A stretch of 17,375 bases of DNA from contig CAYLYS010000056.1 in the NCBI GenBank assembly GCA_964388175.1, positions 1 to 17,375 of the forward strand, given 5' to 3'. The position numbers were made by a program, and so were the translations under genes. Below the pieces are notes generated by a model, which was given only the letters and a program-made list of their open reading frames with translations, was not told the origin of the DNA and searched no databases. Positions 1 to 6,525 of the stretch are shown piece by piece. The stretch is from JAITWN01 sp964388175 (lineage in GTDB: Bacteria > Pseudomonadota > Gammaproteobacteria > SZUA-140). How positions within the stretch are numbered: position 1 is the stretch's first letter; the number at the start of each line of letters is the position of its first letter.

Positions 1-1082
1 CAACTGCCGTGCTCGCCGACGAATGCGCCATCCGCAAACCTGTCCCCCATTGTCGGCGTGGAGAAGTCGACACCAAGCGGGGCCACGTGCGATCCCAGGG
101 CATAGTCCGGTGTAATCGCCGCAGCGACTTTCTGCGGATCCGGGGGCCGCACGCGCGTGTCCACATTCTGTCCCCAGTAACTGTAGGGCCAGCCGTAGAA
201 ACCGCCTTCCTTGACGGATGTGAGGTAGTCGGGGGCCAGATCGGGGCCGAGCTCGTCGCGCTCGTTCACCACGGCCCAGAGTTGATCCGTTTCCGCGTGG
301 ATGGCGAGCGCAGTGGGATTGCGTAAACCGGTGGCGAAAGGTCGGTGCGCTCCGGTTTCGATATGTACCTCCCATACCAGAGCGCGGTCGGCTTCGGCCA
401 CCATGCCGCGTTCGGTGATGTTGCTGTTGGAGCCGATTCCGACATACAGGAAACGTCCGTCCGCACTGGCCGTCATCGCCTTGGTCCAGTGATGATTGAT
501 GGCCGAAGGCAGATCCGCGACCTTGGCCGGAGGTCCGCTCGCCCGGGTCTGGCCTTCACGGTAATCGAAGCGCACCAGTGCGTCCTGATTGGCGACGTAA
601 AGAATGTCGTCGACCAGCGCGAGTCCGTAGGGGGCGTTGAGATTGTCGGCGAACACGGTTTGCACTTCATAGATGCCGTCTCCGTCGCCGTCGCGCAGCA
701 AGGTCAGGCGATTTCCGCTTTCCACCGAGGTTGTACCCTTCCCCTTGATGCGGCCGGCAATCACATCCTTTGGCTTCAAGGGTGGCGCATTGCCGCCCCT
801 GCCTTCGGCAACCAGGATGTCGCCATTGGGAAGCACCAGAGTCTGGCGTGGGATCCCGAGGTCGGTGGCGATGGCCGTGATCTGGTAGCCTTCCGGCACC
901 GTCGGCTGCTGATCGCCCCACGGCGCCGGCTTTGACACGGTCATTTCAGGCAACAGCCCGCGCTGAGGGTCCGGAAGCGTCGGATCAGGTCCGTAGTATT
1001 GTGCCGAGTCCGGGTCGCCGTTACTGCATGCGCTCAGCAACGCTGCAAGGGCGATGGCGGCAAGTGCGCCTGAACCCTTCAT
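1..1082 (-). CDS. Sorbosone dehydrogenase family protein (PQQ-dependent sugar dehydrogenase-like lipoprotein), 3' end beyond window
   Basis: About 360 residues are visible; the C-terminus lies beyond position 1. The family folds as a beta-propeller related to soluble glucose and L-sorbosone dehydrogenases, which oxidise sugars in the periplasm with PQQ. The N-terminus is a short lipoprotein signal with lipobox LLSAC (Cys19), so export and membrane anchoring are expected. Family signatures seen in order are the LPNGDILVAEGRGGN stretch, RLTLLRDGDGDG, APYGLAL, GLRNPTALAIH, VNERDELGPDLAPDYLTS and GGFYGWPYSYWG, then PDYALGSHVAPLG near the visible end. The ATG overlaps the stop of the DUF2231 gene by four bases (ATGA), which indicates translational coupling; this pairing is common in proteobacterial genomes. 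The frame is open throughout. The natural substrate is not known, and the name describes the family, not a shown activity. Confidence 0.9.
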   Translation of the reverse strand, partial: MKGSGALAAIALAALLSACSNGDPDSAQYYGPDPTLPDPQRGLLPEMTVSKPAPWGDQQPTVPEGYQITAIATDLGIPRQTLVLPNGDILVAEGRGGNAPPLKPKDVIAGRIKGKGTTSVESGNRLTLLRDGDGDGIYEVQTVFADNLNAPYGLALVDDILYVANQDALVRFDYREGQTRASGPPAKVADLPSAINHHWTKAMTASADGRFLYVGIGSNSNITERGMVAEADRALVWEVHIETGAHRPFATGLRNPTALAIHAETDQLWAVVNERDELGPDLAPDYLTSVKEGGFYGWPYSYWGQNVDTRVRPPDPQKVAAAITPDYALGSHVAPLGVDFSTPTMGDRFADGAFVGEHGS

Positions 1083-1504
1083 CTCGCACCTCCCATGCAA
1101 AGCCTGGCGAAGACCATCCATGCCGCCATGCAGGCGAGCACGGTGACGATCACCGAAAGAATGAGGCCTGCGGGCATGCTCGCCCAGGCATCCCTGCCAT
1201 GGATCAGCGCATTGATGAAGCCCAGGATCCAGGTTGCCAGCAGAAGGAGTACATAAACGAGAGAGCGCCTGCTGCGACGATCGGCGCGAAACAGATCAAC
1301 GATTGCCCACAGCAGTGCGACACCGCCGAAGACGAGGCCGCCAACGATCAACCAGGAAGCAAAGTTGCTCCACTGTATCTCGTAGCTCGACGAGTATGCG
1401 ATATCGCTCAGCGTGGCGCCCAGAAAGAGCGGGATGGTTCCGGCAAGAAACACGGCATGGAGCGGGTGAAGCGCTCCTCGATGCATTCGGTCGGTGACAG
1501 CCAT
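1079..1504 (-). CDS. DUF2231 domain membrane protein
   Basis: A 141-residue protein. I chose the internal ATG at 1504 because AAGGGGA lies about 8 bases upstream; an in-frame ATG at 1540 lacks a good ribosome binding site. The HPLHAVFLAG motif near the N-terminus, followed by GATLSDIAY, is characteristic of DUF2231. Four hydrophobic segments are visible (roughly residues 13-30, 45-65, 80-97 and 108-130), with an arginine-rich loop after the second. The family has no assigned biochemical role and often sits beside sorbosone dehydrogenase genes, as here, where the stop codon overlaps the next start. I infer a membrane partner or accessory factor for that periplasmic oxidoreductase, but nothing in the sequence proves it. 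Confidence 0.85.
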   Translation of the reverse strand: MAVTDRMHRGALHPLHAVFLAGTIPLFLGATLSDIAYSSSYEIQWSNFASWLIVGGLVFGGVALLWAIVDLFRADRRSRRSLVYVLLLLATWILGFINALIHGRDAWASMPAGLILSVIVTVLACMAAWMVFARLCMGGAR

Positions 1505-1540
1505 AGTGGTTTCCCCTTGCAGCTGTTCGCGATGTTTCAT

Positions 1541-1825
1541 CCGAAAGCATAAGCGTAGTCAATCTGTTGCAGCGGAGCCATGTCTGAAATCAATGACTGC
1601 CGGTCGTCGGTATGCTTCATTCTGCGCGTTGTCACGCCGACCCTGTCTCAAGGCCGCCAGGCCAGCCGCTGGTAACTGCTGCTTGCCAGCGTGAGCGGGT
1701 GTGCAGCGTTTGCGTACCTGCCTGGCCACTCACTTGCGAGGACAGGGAGGAGGTAGCACCGAGCGCTTGTGGACAGTGGGGCGAGGTGATCGCCGCTGCG
1801 CCTCGACACCGCGGCTTGGCACGTT
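1541..1825. other. Intergenic region with no gene seen
   Basis: This stretch of about 285 bases lies between the O-methyltransferase stop and the start of the DUF2231 gene, both on the minus strand. Short open frames occur on both strands but have no ribosome binding sites and no recognisable protein features. It presumably holds the promoter of the DUF2231/sorbosone dehydrogenase pair. I could not pick a convincing -35/-10 pair or a terminator for the upstream gene. Confidence 0.4.
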
Positions 1826-2443
1826 TCATACCGCTTCGAAGCGGCTGACCTCCAGCCCCGTGCCGACCGGCAGCAGGACGCTGCTGATGCCAGGCTTGGC
1901 GCGCACGGCTTTGTGATAGCGCTGTACCCCTTCGCCGCCCGGACGCAGCATGTTGTCGGCGACGATGATCGCGCCGGGATTGAGCTTGGGATAGAAGCGC
2001 TCCAGGCAGGGCTCGTACAGATCCTTCCACAGGTCCAGCAATACGAAATCGATGCCGAAGGGCAGGGCGTCGATCAGCGCCAGGGCATCACCGACCTTGA
2101 AATCGACGAAGTCGGCGAGACCGGCCTGGGTCGACATCTCGTGCGCGTGCTGTGATTTGTGGGGTTTGAGTTCCAGCGTGGTCAGCCGTCCGCCGCTGGC
2201 GCGCGCGGCTTCCGCCAGCCAGATGCCGGAATAGCCGAAGGAGGTGCCGATCTCCAGAATATGGGGCGTTTGCAGGCTCCTGGCGAGAATGTTGATCAAC
2301 TGCCCCGTCGCAGGGCCGACGGCGAGCAGCGCCTGATCGCGCCAGTCGCCGTCCTGGCCGGCGGGGAAAGTTTCGCGGGCCTTGCGCTCATGCTCGATGC
2401 GCTCGTGATAGGCGGCGAGTACCGTTTTGATTTTGTCGTCCAT
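1826..2443 (-). CDS. SAM-dependent O-methyltransferase (Methyltransf_3 / COMT-like)
   Basis: A 205-residue class I methyltransferase. GGAGG at 2450-2454 is spaced 6 bases from the ATG at 2443, but directly abuts the in-frame ATG at 2449, so 2443 is preferred. Motif I is ILEIGTSFGYSG (residues 62-73), with the ribose-binding acidic residue in TTLELKPHK (Glu91). FVLLDLWKD follows (about 133-141), then VADNML (162-167), whose Asp-Asn are the usual divalent-metal ligands of catechol/caffeoyl-CoA-type O-methyltransferases. A cytosolic enzyme methylating a small hydroxylated acceptor is likely; the acceptor is unknown. It starts 63 bases after the ferric reductase gene on the same strand with no clear terminator between, so it may be the third gene of the padR operon. 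A link to catechol-type metal chelators is possible but speculative. Confidence 0.88.
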   Translation of the reverse strand: MDDKIKTVLAAYHERIEHERKARETFPAGQDGDWRDQALLAVGPATGQLINILARSLQTPHILEIGTSFGYSGIWLAEAARASGGRLTTLELKPHKSQHAHEMSTQAGLADFVDFKVGDALALIDALPFGIDFVLLDLWKDLYEPCLERFYPKLNPGAIIVADNMLRPGGEGVQRYHKAVRAKPGISSVLLPVGTGLEVSRFEAV

Positions 2444-2506
2444 GGTCATCCTCCGTGAAGAAAAAAAGTCGTTCGTTGATAGCCGTTGTGCATATGGTCG
2501 CAGCGA

Positions 2507-3271
2507 TTACTCATCGTCGCCGATGCGATCGTGCGCACCGGGCATGCCGCGTTTCCAATAGGCCGCCGCCTTGATCCAGTCCTTGTCGATGCCGCGCTCT
2601 TCACGCAGATAGCGGCGGACCGTGCGGGCGGCCTGTGACTCGAGCGCAACCCAGACGAACGATCGTGCGCTCGGAAAGTCCAGCGTGCGCAGGCGCTCGA
2701 TCACTTCCTGTGCCGGCGGGACGTTTGCTCCCGCCTTGCGTTCGACCTGAATCACGTCGAGTGCAGCCGCACTCGCCGGTGATGGCCATAGGGATCCTGC
2801 CTCGATCTCGAACACGACGAGTGCGCGGGCAGCGGCGGGGAGTTCTTCCAGCCTGCGGCCGATGGCCGGCAGGGCGGTTTCATCGCCGATGAAAACGTGT
2901 GCGTCGATATTTTCGAGTGCAATGATAGCGGAGCCCTTCGGTCCGCCGATTTCCAGCGTCTGACCGACCCGAGCCTGGGCCGCCCATGTCGTCGCGGGGC
3001 CGGCTTCATGCAGAAAGAAATCGATCCACAGCTCGCCTCTGGCCGCATCGAAGCGCCGCGGCGTGTAGTCGCGCATCGCCGGCTCGCCCGCCGCGGACGG
3101 GAAAAACAGCTTGATGTGGTCGTCGAAGCCGAGAGAGATGAAGTCGCGCAGATCGTCGCCCTGAAATACGATACGTACCATCTGCGCCGCTACCCGCTCC
3201 ACGCGCGCGACGGTGAGTCTGCGGCGTTTCAGCTCGTGGCGCACGCGCTCGATGCGGGGAATGCTACTCAT
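2507..3271 (-). CDS. yqjH: Siderophore-interacting protein, NAD(P)H-dependent ferric-chelate reductase (YqjH-like)
   Basis: The 254-residue product has the SIP-family layout. An N-terminal FAD-binding barrel contains the RDYTPRRFD motif (67-75). A C-terminal NAD(P)H domain carries the SIP signature GDETALPAI (129-137) and ends with AAYWKRG (236-242). Proteins of this family use NAD(P)H and FAD to reduce Fe(III)-siderophore or Fe(III)-citrate in the cytoplasm, releasing Fe(II). The ATG at 3271 is supported by CGGAGA 7 bases upstream and overlaps the end of the padR gene by 8 bases. A longer frame extends into padR but has no better start. In E. coli the homologue yqjH is controlled by the neighbouring PadR-type repressor YqjI. 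The same pairing here, though co-directional, supports the assignment. The symbol is by family resemblance. Confidence 0.9.
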   Translation of the reverse strand: MSSIPRIERVRHELKRRRLTVARVERVAAQMVRIVFQGDDLRDFISLGFDDHIKLFFPSAAGEPAMRDYTPRRFDAARGELWIDFFLHEAGPATTWAAQARVGQTLEIGGPKGSAIIALENIDAHVFIGDETALPAIGRRLEELPAAARALVVFEIEAGSLWPSPASAAALDVIQVERKAGANVPPAQEVIERLRTLDFPSARSFVWVALESQAARTVRRYLREERGIDKDWIKAAAYWKRGMPGAHDRIGDDE

Positions 3272-3908
3272 CGCCGGATCTCCGCGTGATCGCTTCCGCC
3301 GCGTCTTCGATGATCTTTCTGACGCGCTCGGTCTCTTCCTCGCTCCAGCCGCCGCGGTGAAAGAGCAGCGATGCCTTGAGCGTGTGCATCGCATGATGCA
3401 GCGCCGGCGGCGGCGCCTCGCCCGATGCCGCGCGGGCCGCCATGTCCATGCGTGCCAGGGCGCTCTTTAGCGCGGCCTCGTTCTCACGCAGATGGTTTTT
3501 ACCGTCAGCGGTGATCTCGAACAGCCGCTTCGTTCCTTCGCTGGCTGAGGAGCGCAGATAGCCCAGCTCTTCGAGCAGGGTGAGCGTCGGATAGATCGAG
3601 CCGGGGCTGGGAGCATAGGTGCCGCCGAATTTCTGTTCGAGTTCCTTGATGAGCTCGTAGCCGTGCCGGGGTTTTTCCTCGATCAGGGCGAGCAGCACCA
3701 GGCGCAGATCGCCCGGGCCGAAGACGCGGCCGCCACGGCGACCGAAGGGGCCGCCGCCCCAGCGCTGATCGCCATCGTCCGCGGGGCCCTGTCGGCCGCG
3801 GCGGCGGCCGTAACCGTTGCCGCCGGGGCCGGAGTCAGCTTGCATTGAGTAGGGCGCCGAGTAAGGCGGACAGTCGCTGAAATCGTGGAAGTGCATTTTT
3901 CCGAACAT
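3264..3908 (-). CDS. yqjI: PadR-family transcriptional regulator (YqjI-like, probable metal-responsive repressor)
   Basis: This 214-residue protein has a low-complexity Gly/Arg-rich N-terminus of about 62 residues, then a PadR winged helix (about 64-140) and an alpha-helical dimerisation tail. FGPGDLRLVLLALI, HGYELIKELEQ and YAPSPGSIYPTLTLLEELG align closely with my recollection of E. coli YqjI, which represses itself and yqjH in response to nickel and iron. E. coli YqjI has a His/Cys-rich N-terminal tail. Here that tail has only His6, His8 and Cys13 near the start plus many Gly and Arg, so metal sensing may differ. The start is uncertain: ATG 3908 has a weak GGTG upstream, and an in-frame ATG at 3896 is possible. 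The stop overlaps the ferric reductase start, implying one transcript. Self-regulation through the palindrome at 3945-3958 is inferred. Confidence 0.88.
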   Translation of the reverse strand: MFGKMHFHDFSDCPPYSAPYSMQADSGPGGNGYGRRRGRQGPADDGDQRWGGGPFGRRGGRVFGPGDLRLVLLALIEEKPRHGYELIKELEQKFGGTYAPSPGSIYPTLTLLEELGYLRSSASEGTKRLFEITADGKNHLRENEAALKSALARMDMAARAASGEAPPPALHHAMHTLKASLLFHRGGWSEEETERVRKIIEDAAEAITRRSGDE

Positions 3909-3944
3909 GGCAGGTTTTCACCGTGGTGATTGATGATCGTCAAT

Positions 3945-3958
3945 AACGATATATCGTT
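3945..3958. promoter_or_regulatory. 14-bp perfect palindrome, candidate PadR operator
   Basis: AACGATATATCGTT reads identically on both strands and lies 37 bases upstream of the padR start, in an AT-rich patch of an otherwise GC-rich region. It overlaps the -10 of the best minus-strand promoter candidate, which is where an autorepressor would bind. The operator role is inferred. Confidence 0.5.
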
Positions 3959-3974
3959 TGTATGTATCTTTCAA
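3946..3974 (-). promoter_or_regulatory. Candidate sigma70 promoter for padR-ferric reductase-methyltransferase
   Basis: On the minus strand a TTGAAA hexamer (plus positions 3969-3974) is followed after 17 bases by TATCGT (3946-3951). Shifting the -10 to TATATC (3948-3953) gives a 15-base spacer. It is the only plausible hexamer pair I found in the short region upstream of padR. Confidence 0.4.
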
Positions 3975-4053
3975 TGCCTCGTTGAAGGTTTTTCATCGGG
4001 CGGGGGGAGGAAGCTTGCCGAACGGCGCAGAGACGGTTTACCCGGCCGGGGTC

Positions 4054-4308
4054 TTACCAGCGGAAATGCACGAACACGCGGCCGTGGTTCTTGCTGTCCT
4101 TTTCGACGCGGTGGTAGCGCTGCTTGATGTGCGGTTGTTCGAGGAAGCGCAGGACTTTCTTTTTCAACTGTCCGCTGCCTTTGCCGGGAATGATTTCGAG
4201 CAGCGCGATGCGTTTGCTTTCGGCTTCATCGAAGCTGTCCTGCAGTGCGGTATCGATGGCGCGTCCCTGATTGAACAGGGGATGCAGATCGAGTTTCAGC
4301 TTGGCCAT
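4054..4308 (-). CDS. Small Smr-domain protein
   Basis: An 84-residue stand-alone Smr (small MutS-related) domain. LDLH (residues 6-9) is the conserved N-terminal motif, PGKGSGQLKK (41-50) the glycine loop, and NHGRVFVHF (74-82) the closing strand. Smr domains act on nucleic acids; related E. coli SmrB cleaves mRNA at collided ribosomes, while MutS2-type domains cut DNA. In this protein the usual His of the HGxG loop is Pro, so nuclease activity should not be assumed. The ATG at 4308 begins right at the domain; upstream in-frame residues are Pro/Arg-rich and look non-coding. There is no strong ribosome binding site. It lies just downstream of the ompA terminator, and I see no promoter in the C-rich spacer, so read-through may supply the transcript. 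Confidence 0.75.
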   Translation of the reverse strand: MAKLKLDLHPLFNQGRAIDTALQDSFDEAESKRIALLEIIPGKGSGQLKKKVLRFLEQPHIKQRYHRVEKDSKNHGRVFVHFRW

Positions 4309-4377
4309 GATGGCTGCGAGTGTATCGCGGCGGCGGGTCGGGCGGCAGGGGGGGCGGGAAGGCGGCGGGTGGCGCAT

Positions 4378-4415
4378 AAAAAAACACCCCGGCCGCGAAT
4401 GCGACCGGGGTGTTT
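4378..4415 (-). terminator. Rho-independent terminator of ompA
   Basis: Positions 4382-4415 form a 15-position hairpin with one mismatch and a GAAT loop (arms 4382-4396 and 4401-4415). Read on the minus strand, the stem is followed by a run of seven Ts that includes its last three bases (A-run 4378-4384 on the plus strand). It lies 19 bases past the ompA stop, in the right orientation. Confidence 0.9.
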
Positions 4416-4433
4416 CCTTGCCCAACTGCGGGC

Positions 4434-5678
4434 TTACTTGGCGATCTGCAGTTCCACGCGGCGGTTGACGGCGCGTCCTTCGCGAGTCGCGTTGTCGGCG
4501 ACCGGACGATCCGGACCGTAACCGGCGGCGGTGAGCCGGTCTGCGGCGACACCCTGCGAGATCAGGTAGTTTTTCACCGATTCGGCGCGTTCACGCGACA
4601 ACTGCACGTTGAAGGCGCGCGGACCAGTGCTGTCGGAGTGGCCAGCGACTTCGGCCTTGATCTCGGGATGCTTGAGCAGGGTTGCGGCGGCCTCGTCGAG
4701 CGTGGCGGCCGATTCCGGCAACAGCTGCGCCGAGCTGGTGGCGAAGTTCACGTCCGGCAGCGAGATCACTTCCTTGATTTCACAGCCGCGCACGTCGACC
4801 TTCACGCCGGACACGGTGTCGGGGCAGCGATCCAGGCGGTCGACGACACCGTCGCCATCGCTGTCACGCTCGCAGCCTTCGGCATCGACGGCGGCGCCGG
4901 CGACAGTGCCGGGGCAACGGTCTCTGCTGTCGGGTACACCATCGCCGTCGCTGTCGATCTCGCAGCCACGCGCATCGACCTGGGCGCCGGCAGGCGTGTT
5001 CGGGCACATGTCGAACTCATCGCTGACGCCGTCACCGTCGCTGTCGGCCGGCGGTGCGACGACGACCGGAGCGGGTTCCGGTTCGGCGACGATCGGCGCC
5101 GGGGCGGGCTTTGCCGCGCGTCCGAGCGGGATCTGCACGCCGAGGCTGAACACCACGTCGCCGAAACCGCTTTCGGTCGCGATGGTTTCATCATCGTCGT
5201 CCCAGCGATAGCGCACTTCCGTGCGCAGGCTCATGGCGCCGCCGGCGTTGGAGAGGAAACCGAAACCGACGTTGCCCATGACGTTGGTGACTTCGTCGCC
5301 GGGCAGGCGGTTGTGCATCGCGCCGACGCCGATCAGGGCGTAGGGAGCAAAGGCGCGGTTGCGATTGAAGAAGTACAGCGCATCGAGCGCGGCACCACGT
5401 TGCTTGTACGTACCGTTGCCGTTTTCGAAGTCGAGATTGTCGGCTTCGAGGTTAAGCTCGAGGTTCCAGCTCTCACCGATCTGGCGGCCCAGGCCGATCT
5501 GGAAACCTGCGTTGTTGTCGGCCTGACGGTCGTCATCGGCGAGAACGAAGTTCAGCGCCGGTGCGACATACCACTTTCTCTGGTCGTCAGCCTGGGCGAT
5601 GGTGGCGCCCGCCAGCGCGGCGGTGACCGCCAGCGCGAGTGAAGTAGTGCCGGCGATGCCGGATGGCTTGTTTATCAT
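4434..5678 (-). CDS. OmpA-family outer membrane protein with three TSP type-3 repeats
   Basis: The 414-residue protein begins with a signal peptide probably cut after AQA (residue 30). Residues 31-187 look like an eight-stranded beta-barrel, with alternating aromatic strands ending in FSLGVQIPLG. A Pro/Ala/Glu-rich hinge (189-211) follows. Three 30-residue calcium-binding repeats (212-301) each contain DSDGDGV, a CP pair and a GCE. The C-terminal OmpA domain (about 307-412) has GHSDSTG (Asp349) and LSRERA (Arg364), the residues that grip diaminopimelate in peptidoglycan. It therefore tethers the outer membrane to the wall. The ATG is preceded by AGGGAGAG at suitable spacing, and a strong terminator follows the stop. 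It appears to be a single-gene transcription unit. The barrel is not close enough to name a substrate or a specific porin. Confidence 0.95.
   Translation of the reverse strand: MINKPSGIAGTTSLALAVTAALAGATIAQADDQRKWYVAPALNFVLADDDRQADNNAGFQIGLGRQIGESWNLELNLEADNLDFENGNGTYKQRGAALDALYFFNRNRAFAPYALIGVGAMHNRLPGDEVTNVMGNVGFGFLSNAGGAMSLRTEVRYRWDDDDETIATESGFGDVVFSLGVQIPLGRAAKPAPAPIVAEPEPAPVVVAPPADSDGDGVSDEFDMCPNTPAGAQVDARGCEIDSDGDGVPDSRDRCPGTVAGAAVDAEGCERDSDGDGVVDRLDRCPDTVSGVKVDVRGCEIKEVISLPDVNFATSSAQLLPESAATLDEAAATLLKHPEIKAEVAGHSDSTGPRAFNVQLSRERAESVKNYLISQGVAADRLTAAGYGPDRPVADNATREGRAVNRRVELQIAK
4776..5045 (-). repeat. Three tandem 90-bp units encoding TSP type-3 repeats in ompA
   Basis: Residues 212-241, 242-271 and 272-301 of the OmpA protein are head-to-tail 30-residue units sharing DSDGDGV, D-x-CP and VD-x-x-GCE. 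The period is exactly 90 bp with no insertions, but the units are diverged at many codons, so this is an old expansion under protein-level selection. Confidence 0.85.
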
Positions 5679-5701
5679 TGTGTACTCTCTCCCTAAATGG
5701 C

Positions 5702-5728
5702 CTAGTTCTTGAAATGATCTAGTTCTTG
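5702..5728. repeat. Direct repeat of a 10-mer in the ompA upstream region
   Basis: CTAGTTCTTG occurs at 5702-5711 and again at 5719-5728, a 17-bp period, about 24 bases upstream of the ompA start. It could be a paired regulatory site or chance; no protein is assigned. Confidence 0.45.
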
Positions 5729-6030
5729 GTGTTGCTGGGTGCGGTTATTGTAATCGATGATGCGCTCTCGCATGAACAGCTATCGCGCTGAGCTAACGAT
5801 GCGATCTGACTGCGCCCTTGTCAAGCCGCGCGACACCGATGCGCGAGTGTTGCCGATGTGTGTTCGATGCGCTCGTTCCGGCGCCATGCGCAGGCGAGAC
5901 GGAAGAAGCCGCGATAGCGCCGCGCAGCCGCGAAATAGCATCGCGTGGCCGAAAACAGGGCGCGCGATGTGGATGCCGGCATGCTTTCCGTCACTGCCAG
6001 AGTATTGACATTGCCCGAGACTTCGATGCA

Positions 6031-6056
6031 AAACAAAAACCCGCCCACGGGACGGG
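6031..6056 (-). terminator. Rho-independent terminator in non-coding region
   Basis: On the minus strand, arms at 6050-6056 and 6040-6046 pair over seven positions, including one G-U, around a 3-base loop. The stem is followed by TTTTTGTTT. It ends minus-strand transcription, yet the nearest upstream stop codon is 470 bases away at 6526. It therefore ends either a long untranslated tail or a separate small RNA. Confidence 0.7.
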
Positions 6057-6434
6057 CGCTGCGTGTTGATTCGGGAAGCGGCGCATGACGGCAGCATTCA
6101 TGCGCGCGGCGGCCTGCGCGCAGTCGCTGCGTATCCGGCACAAATGGCGAAGATGGCGCTCGCAGCGGCTTTTTTCCAGTGTTTCCGCGCGATTGCTGTT
6201 TACGGTACGGTCGGTGTGGCCGCACTGACGAACTTCAGATGGCCGATGTGTTCGCATCAGCCGCGGTGATCTCTTCTGTGCCCGGAACCGGAGCCGCCGC
6301 CGACAGCATCAGGCATCGTCTTCGATCGGCGACACTGCCTGCGCGGCGAGCGCATCCTCTGGCCTGCTGCCATGCGCATCGGACAGGCGATGGTCGAATG
6401 GATGGTCGATATTCGGCGTGACGATGCGGGCGCG

Positions 6435-6452
6435 TATCTGCGCGCGCAGATA
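6435..6452. repeat. 18-bp perfect palindrome
   Basis: TATCTGCGCGCGCAGATA is self-complementary over its full length. It lies 74 bases beyond the methyltransferase stop, in non-coding sequence. No T-run follows on either strand, so it is not a standard terminator. It could be a protein-binding site or an RNA-stabilising 3' hairpin. Confidence 0.7.
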
Positions 6453-6525
6453 TCTGTACCGATGGCGCTGCGTTTCGCCGTCCGGTCATGACCCGACCGA
6501 GAGGCGAGATATAAGGTGCCGCGGT

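Larger units (their letters stand above)
5679..6525. other. 847-bp non-coding region
   Basis: This is the longest gene-free stretch. Every open frame of 60-105 codons here, on either strand, is Arg/Ala/Pro/Ser-rich, lacks a ribosome binding site and shows no domain. The right end is 3' of the bactofilin-methyltransferase pair, and the left end holds the ompA promoter region. Inside it are a minus-strand rho-independent terminator (6031-6056), an 18-bp perfect palindrome (6435-6452) and a 7-bp GC-rich stem near 6100-6121. A non-coding RNA or a long 3' untranslated region is possible. No tRNA-like sequence was found. Confidence 0.5.

Noticed and set aside
4410..5642. 410-codon plus-strand open frame antisense to ompA
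   Set aside because: It is the mirror of the OmpA repeats and barrel, with no ribosome binding site or domain.
5679..6525. Decayed gene or tRNA in the large non-coding block
   Set aside because: No frame shows similarity I recognise, and no tRNA arm consensus was found on either strand.
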